From: Nitrosomonas sp.
Lineage (GTDB): Bacteria; Pseudomonadota; Gammaproteobacteria; Burkholderiales; Nitrosomonadaceae
Assembly (NCBI RefSeq): GCF_024282095.1
Contig: NZ_JAMWZS010000002.1
Location: forward strand, 62,001 to 126,000
DNA: 64,000 bases
Reading direction: 5' to 3'
A program made the position numbers and the translations under genes. Under the pieces are notes generated by a model. It did no database searches. It was not told where the DNA came from and saw nothing but the letters and a program-made list of their open reading frames with translations. Shown here piece by piece: positions 59,155 to 64,000 of the stretch. The first letter of the stretch is position 1, and each line of letters begins with the position of its first letter.

Positions 59155-60615
59155 TTATTCCTTCCCGACTTCGCTCTGCGGAATACCCAGCGCCTGCGCG
59201 ATGCCTGCACCATAAGCGGGATCAGCTTTGAGGCAATTATTAATGTGGCGAATCTGAATTTCGCGCGGCACACTTTTGATAGAACGCGCGGTATTCTCAA
59301 ATAAAGCTTGCTGTTGTGCTGGTGTCATTAAACGGAACAACGCACCCGGTTGCGAGTAATAATCCGTATCCTCACGGTGATTCCAATGATCAGCGGCGCC
59401 CTCCAAACTCAATGGCGGTTCGGCAAACTCCGGCTGCTCCTGCCATTCACCGCTGTTATTCGGCTCGTAACCCAGTGTGCCGCCGAAGTTTCCATCCACG
59501 CGCATGGCGCCATCCCGATGGTAGCTGTGCACCGGACAACGCGGCGCATTCACCGGAATCAGATGATGATTCACCCCCAGGCGATAACGCTGAGCGTCAC
59601 CGTATGCAAACAACCGTCCCTGCAACATCTTATCTGGTGAAAAACCGATACCGGGCACGATATTGGCGGGATTAAAAGCCGATTGTTCCACTTCCGCAAA
59701 AAAGTTCTCAGGATTACGGTTCAGTTCCATGACACCGACTTCGATCAATGGATAATCCTTATGCGGCCATACCTTGGTGAGATCAAACGGGTTGTAGGAA
59801 ACTTTGGCGGCATCCGCTTCCGGCATGATCTGCACGTACATCGTCCACTTGGGGAAATCACCTTTTTCCAGGCTTTCAAACAAGTCGCGCTGATGGCTTT
59901 CACGATCTTTGCCAATGATCGCTTCAGCCTCCGCATCGGTCAGGTTGCGAGTCCCTTGTTGCGATTTCAGATGAAACTTGACCCAATGGCGCACATTCTT
60001 GGCATTAATGAAACTGAAGGTATGGCTGCCGAAGCCGTGCATATGGCGATATGTGGCCGGAATGCCGCGTTCGCTCATGACAATGGTAATTTGGTGCAAT
60101 GCCTCCGGCAGTGATGTCCAGAAATCCCAGTTGTTTTTCGCGCTGCGCATATTGGTGCGCGGATCGCGTTTCACGGCATGGTTCAGATCGGGAAATTTCA
60201 ATGGATCACGCAGGAAAAATACCGGCGTGTTATTACCCACCAGATCCCAATTGCCTTCCTCGGTATAGAATTTCACTGCAAAACCACGAATATCCCGTTC
60301 CGCATCGGCTGCACCGCGTTCACCGGCCACGGTGGTAAAACGCGCAAATAAATCGGTTTTCTTACCGATCGTAGAAAAAATCCTGGCACGTGTGTACTGG
60401 GTAATATCGTGCGTGACGGTAAACGTTCCATACGCGCCGGAACCTTTCGCGTGCATGCGCCGCTCAGGAATGACTTCACGGTCAAAGTGTGCAAGTTTTT
60501 CAAGAAACCAAACATCCTGTAACAGTTGCGGACCGCGTGGCCCGGCTGTCATCACGTGCTGATTGTGGGCGACCGGACATCCGGCATTGGTGGTTAATTT
60601 CTTTTTGTCACTCAT
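59155..60615 (-). CDS. katA: Monofunctional haem catalase
   Basis: A 486-residue small-subunit catalase that breaks down hydrogen peroxide in the cytoplasm. The distal-side segment [15 protein letters not shown] with the catalytic His, [13 protein letters not shown] with the essential Asn, and the proximal haem ligand Tyr in [15 protein letters not shown] are all visible. Length matches clade 3 enzymes (about 480-500). An AAGGAG site lies eight bases upstream of the ATG. It is convergent with mtrB and separated by 65 bases. Confidence 0.95.
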   Translation of the reverse strand: MSDKKKLTTNAGCPVAHNQHVMTAGPRGPQLLQDVWFLEKLAHFDREVIPERRMHAKGSGAYGTFTVTHDITQYTRARIFSTIGKKTDLFARFTTVAGERGAADAERDIRGFAVKFYTEEGNWDLVGNNTPVFFLRDPLKFPDLNHAVKRDPRTNMRSAKNNWDFWTSLPEALHQITIVMSERGIPATYRHMHGFGSHTFSFINAKNVRHWVKFHLKSQQGTRNLTDAEAEAIIGKDRESHQRDLFESLEKGDFPKWTMYVQIMPEADAAKVSYNPFDLTKVWPHKDYPLIEVGVMELNRNPENFFAEVEQSAFNPANIVPGIGFSPDKMLQGRLFAYGDAQRYRLGVNHHLIPVNAPRCPVHSYHRDGAMRVDGNFGGTLGYEPNNSGEWQEQPEFAEPPLSLEGAADHWNHREDTDYYSQPGALFRLMTPAQQQALFENTARSIKSVPREIQIRHINNCLKADPAYGAGIAQALGIPQSEVGKE

Positions 60616-60695
60616 AGTGCACTCCTTTTCGCTGACAAATTGTGAAGCGGTTGCTTGCTATCGATATTGCAAGGCTTAATAATCATCCTCCTGAA

Positions 60696-63600
60696 CTACT
60701 GCAGCTTTTCATCCTTTGGCGGATCGTCCGCTTTATCTTCAACCTGTTTTATCTGACCAGTTGCTTGCGGGGTACGCCGCCCGATTTTACCGATCAGCAC
60801 AAAGAACAATGGCACAAAAAAGATCGCCAAAAATGTAGCCGCCAACATTCCTCCAAATACCCCCGTTCCGATCGAGTTGCGGCTGGCTGCACCGGCACCG
60901 GACGCCATCACAAGAGGAAGCACACCCAGAATAAACGCCATCGAGGTCATGATGATCGGCCGGAAACGCAAACGCGCCGCGTCCAATGCTGCTTCCGTCA
61001 ACGACAGTCCAGCTGTGACCCGTTGATTGGCAAATTCAACGATCAGAATGGCATTTTTAGCCGCCAACCCAATCAATGTCACCAAGCCGATCTGAAAATA
61101 AATGTCGTTGGTCATGTCCCGTGCCCAGATCGCCAGAAAAGCGCCCAGGATGCCAAAAGGAATCGCCAGAATAACCGCAAACGGGATTGACCAGCTTTCG
61201 TACAAAGCCGCCAATACCAGAAACACCATCAGTAAAGCGAAGGCGAACACATAAGTGGATTGCCCGCTCGCCTTGCGCTCTTGCAACGATATTCCGCTCC
61301 AATCGATCGAATAACCTCTCGGCACTAGGATTTCATTAGCAACTTGTTCCAGTGCTTCAAGCGCTTGTCCCGAGCTATAGCCGGGCGCGGCACCGCCCAA
61401 TATGAGTGCCGAATTGAATCCGTTGAAATGCGTTACCGGATCAGGTCCGCTATTAAATTCGGTAGTCACCACGGAATCCAGCGGAATCATGGTCTGCGCC
61501 GCACCATTCTGGGCGCGCACATAGATTTTGCTGATGTCCTCCGGGTTGGAACGGTATTCCGGCAATGCTTCCGTTTGTACCCGGTAGATGCGGCCAAACT
61601 TCACAAAATCATTGACATACAGATTGCCAAAGTAAGCCTGCATGGTATCGAACACTTCTGAGATAGGCACACCCAATGCTTTGGCCCGTTCCCGATCGAC
61701 TTGCGCATACAGCCTGGGAGCACTGACACGGAAATTGGTACTGGCAACCGCAATCGCGGGATGCTCCATCGCCTTGGTCACAAATTCCTGGGCAACGGCG
61801 GCAAATTCGGCAAAATCACCGCCCCCCGGATCTTGCAATTGTGCTGAAAAACCGCCGGTGGAGCCCAAACCTGGGATCGAGGGGGCATTAAAAGCCAGAA
61901 TCAGCGCTTCCGGAATCTTGGCGAATTCCTGAAAAGCTGCGGCAATCAGGCTGGGAACCTGCTCGCTGGTATTTCTACGGTCATCCCAATGATGCAACGG
62001 AATAAACATCGTCGCTTGATTCGTGCCACGGGTGCCAAAAACAAAATTCTGACCGGCTAGGGTGTCCGTGGAATGAACTGACGGAATCGATTGAAAGTAT
62101 CCTTCAATCTTCTCTAAAACCTCAATGGTGCGTGTCATGGATGCGCCATCCGGCAATTGCACAACCGTAATGAAATACCCCTGATCTTCTTCCGGCAAGA
62201 AACTTCCCGGAATCGTTCTGAATAAACCAAAGATAACCAATATCAACGCCAAGAAAATAGTCAGCGCTATCACCGATCGTCTGATAACGACGCCGACCGT
62301 TCCGACATAGCGTGCCTGCGCCCAATCAAACGACCGGTTAAACAATACCCAGAAGCGCTTAGGAGAACCATGGCTCGGTTTGAGCACCAAGGCACACAGC
62401 GCTGGGCTGAGCGTCAACGCCACGAATCCGGAAATAGCCACGGACAGCGCGATCGTGATGGCAAATTGCTTGTACAGTTCCCCGGTAATTCCTCCCAAAA
62501 AAGCAACGGGTACAAACACCGCTGCCAACACCAAGACAATCGCAATCACTGGCCCGGTGACTTCACTCATGGCTTTTTTTGCCGCATCCCTGGGTGAAAG
62601 CCCGCCTTGAGTCATATGCCGCTCGACATTCTCCACCACCACAATCGCATCATCCACCACGATACCGATGGCCAGAACCATGCCGAAAAGCGTCAAGGTA
62701 TTGATCGAAAAACCCAACGCTTCCATGCCGGCCAGCGTTCCGATCAGCGAAATGGGAACAGCGATAGCCGGTATCAGCGTCGCACGCCAACTCTGCAAGA
62801 ACAGGAAGACGACCAGAATCACCAAGAGCATGGCCTCGCCAAGCGTCTTCACCACTTCGCGGATGGAAACATCGATGAACGCGGTGGTATCGTATGGAAT
62901 ATCGTACGACACGCCCGCCGGAAAACTCTTGGTCAGCTTATCCATTTCCTCGCGCACGCGCCGAACCGTGTCGAGTGCATTCGCACCCGGTGCCAGAAAA
63001 GTCAGCAAAAAAGTATTGGGTTTGCCATTCCACCGGCCTTGCAAATCATAGGACTGCGCCCCCAACTCCACCCGTGCGACATCGCGCATGCGCACCATGG
63101 AACCATCCGGATAAGCCCGGATAATCATGTCTTCGAATTCCCTGACTTCACTCATGCGCCCGCGGGTGATGACCGGAATGGTCAATTCCGTACCACTGGG
63201 CGTCGGCTCGCGGCCAATTCTACCGGCCGGAAAATCACGATTCTGCTCGCGCACGACTGCTGCAATTTCGGTCGGCGTAATATTGAGCTGCGCCATGCGG
63301 ATAGGATCGAGGATCAAGCGCATGGAATAACTCTGCCCGCCAAAAATTATCGCATCGCCAACGCCGGGCAGCCGTTTAACGCTATCGAGAATGCGCAGCA
63401 ACGCGTAATTCGACAGAAAAACCGTGTCATGCTTGGGATCGGTCGAACTCAGCGCGATCACCGCCAATAAATCGGGCGATGTTTTTTTTACGGTGATACC
63501 CTGTCGCACCACTTCATCAGGCAGTTGCGGTTCAGCAAGACGTTGCCGGTTCTGCGTCTGAACTTGTGCAATATCCACGTCGGTACCAATCTCGAACGTG

Positions 63601-63878
63601 AGCTTCATGGTCATATGCCCATCGTTGGTACTGGTCGATTCGTAGTACAGCAGATTATCGATACCGGGAAGTTGCACTTCGATGGGACGCGCTACGGCTT
63701 CCGCGACGACTTCCGCACTTGCGCCCGGATAATCGGCATCGATCTGTACCATGGGCGGTGTGATTTGCGGAAACTGCGCGATGGGTAGCTTTTGCAAAGC
63801 AACCAAGCCAATGACGACAATAATGATGGACAGGACCGATGCAAAAATGGGCCGGTCAATAAAGAAATGCGAATTCAT
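60696..63878 (-). CDS. RND efflux pump inner-membrane subunit (HAE1 family)
   Basis: A 1060-residue proton-driven drug/solvent exporter of the AcrB/MexB class. The N-terminus FFIDRPIFASVLSIIIVVIGL is typical, the proton relay Asp pair is in GIVVDDAIVVVENVERH, and FLPEEDQGYFITVVQLP and the second-half VTLIGLAAKNAILIVEFAN are conserved. Two sets of helices surround two large periplasmic loops. Its start overlaps the stop of the upstream adaptor gene (ATGA), so it is co-translated with it. No outer-membrane channel gene follows within the window. Confidence 0.95.
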   Translation of the reverse strand: MNSHFFIDRPIFASVLSIIIVVIGLVALQKLPIAQFPQITPPMVQIDADYPGASAEVVAEAVARPIEVQLPGIDNLLYYESTSTNDGHMTMKLTFEIGTDVDIAQVQTQNRQRLAEPQLPDEVVRQGITVKKTSPDLLAVIALSSTDPKHDTVFLSNYALLRILDSVKRLPGVGDAIIFGGQSYSMRLILDPIRMAQLNITPTEIAAVVREQNRDFPAGRIGREPTPSGTELTIPVITRGRMSEVREFEDMIIRAYPDGSMVRMRDVARVELGAQSYDLQGRWNGKPNTFLLTFLAPGANALDTVRRVREEMDKLTKSFPAGVSYDIPYDTTAFIDVSIREVVKTLGEAMLLVILVVFLFLQSWRATLIPAIAVPISLIGTLAGMEALGFSINTLTLFGMVLAIGIVVDDAIVVVENVERHMTQGGLSPRDAAKKAMSEVTGPVIAIVLVLAAVFVPVAFLGGITGELYKQFAITIALSVAISGFVALTLSPALCALVLKPSHGSPKRFWVLFNRSFDWAQARYVGTVGVVIRRSVIALTIFLALILVIFGLFRTIPGSFLPEEDQGYFITVVQLPDGASMTRTIEVLEKIEGYFQSIPSVHSTDTLAGQNFVFGTRGTNQATMFIPLHHWDDRRNTSEQVPSLIAAAFQEFAKIPEALILAFNAPSIPGLGSTGGFSAQLQDPGGGDFAEFAAVAQEFVTKAMEHPAIAVASTNFRVSAPRLYAQVDRERAKALGVPISEVFDTMQAYFGNLYVNDFVKFGRIYRVQTEALPEYRSNPEDISKIYVRAQNGAAQTMIPLDSVVTTEFNSGPDPVTHFNGFNSALILGGAAPGYSSGQALEALEQVANEILVPRGYSIDWSGISLQERKASGQSTYVFAFALLMVFLVLAALYESWSIPFAVILAIPFGILGAFLAIWARDMTNDIYFQIGLVTLIGLAAKNAILIVEFANQRVTAGLSLTEAALDAARLRFRPIIMTSMAFILGVLPLVMASGAGAASRNSIGTGVFGGMLAATFLAIFFVPLFFVLIGKIGRRTPQATGQIKQVEDKADDPPKDEKLQ

Positions 63879-64000
63879 GGCGTGTTCTGCACGATGGGTT
63901 CCTCAGCAGGCGGCATTAAGGAATTTTTTTCTTTTTGATAAGGAATGGCATTGACTTGAACACCCGGCAGAATGCGATAAAACCCCTCCACCACCACGCG
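63875..64000 (-). CDS. RND efflux periplasmic adaptor, C-terminal fragment
   Basis: The minus strand reads 41 codons, RVVVEGFYRILPGVQVNAIP, a lysine-rich turn, and a Pro/Glu-rich tail to TGA, the usual end of MexA/AcrA-type membrane-fusion proteins (VxVEGLxRIxPGxxVxAxP). Most of the gene is outside the window. The stop overlaps the pump start by four bases, showing an adaptor-pump operon. Confidence 0.85.
   Translation of the reverse strand, partial: RVVVEGFYRILPGVQVNAIPYQKEKNSLMPPAEEPIVQNTP

Overview
The window looks like a chromosomal stretch of a Gram-negative betaproteobacterium, most likely a Nitrosomonas-like member of the Nitrosomonadaceae. This placement is an inference from gene content (Fbp iron uptake, a SmbP-like small lipoprotein, a decaheme cytochrome with MtrB-type porin, AmpG/ZapE/PyrE/Xth housekeeping genes), from moderate G+C, and from many small dispersed repeats. 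No rRNA, tRNA, CRISPR array or complete insertion sequence was found.

Layout. 0-3 kb: Fbp-type Fe(III) ABC transporter (fbpA-fbpB-fbpC, minus strand, fbpC cut by the window edge) behind a Fur-box-like promoter. 3-6.7 kb: minus-strand operon of a DUF697-type GTPase, a membrane-anchored GTPase and a DUF3750 protein. 7.5-13 kb: a giant PAS-rich GGDEF-EAL protein. 13.5-22.2 kb: secreted or surface proteins (tail-collar protein, Sel1 protein, and a 2191-residue DUF4347/RTX-type repeat protein). 22.3-24.6 kb: L,D-transpeptidase plus a MepK-like endopeptidase. 24.6-26.6 kb: a two-gene minus-strand unit of a polytopic membrane protein and a TIR protein with a RelE/ParE-like N-terminal domain, the best candidate here for an undescribed defence system. 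26.9-31 kb: pyrE, xthA, an AmpG-like carrier and zapE, ending in a long palindromic repeat. 31.1-35.6 kb: PRC-barrel protein, yqjD/yqjE-like envelope stress genes, a broken dihydrolipoamide-dehydrogenase-like gene, an AI-2E family permease and a SmbP-like lipoprotein.

36-42.2 kb and 53.5-55.6 kb carry gltB-gltD and a type III glutamine synthetase. By eye they are richer in G+C than their neighbours, and they look like one foreign nitrogen-assimilation module. They are separated by 11 kb holding kdpFABC-kdpDE (K+ uptake and its sensor/regulator), a CorA-like protein and a small aspartic protease. The last 29 codons of gltD plus about 70 bp of downstream sequence occur a second time, next to the glutamine synthetase, and a REP-like palindrome lies near each copy. 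The module therefore appears to have been split or partly duplicated.

56-59 kb encodes an MtrA/DmsE-type decaheme cytochrome and its MtrB/PioB barrel, a trans-outer-membrane electron conduit. A catalase and an RND efflux pump, with the tail of its adaptor, fill the minus strand to the window end. Two families of short inverted-repeat elements are scattered through the window, and several copies sit exactly at stop codons.
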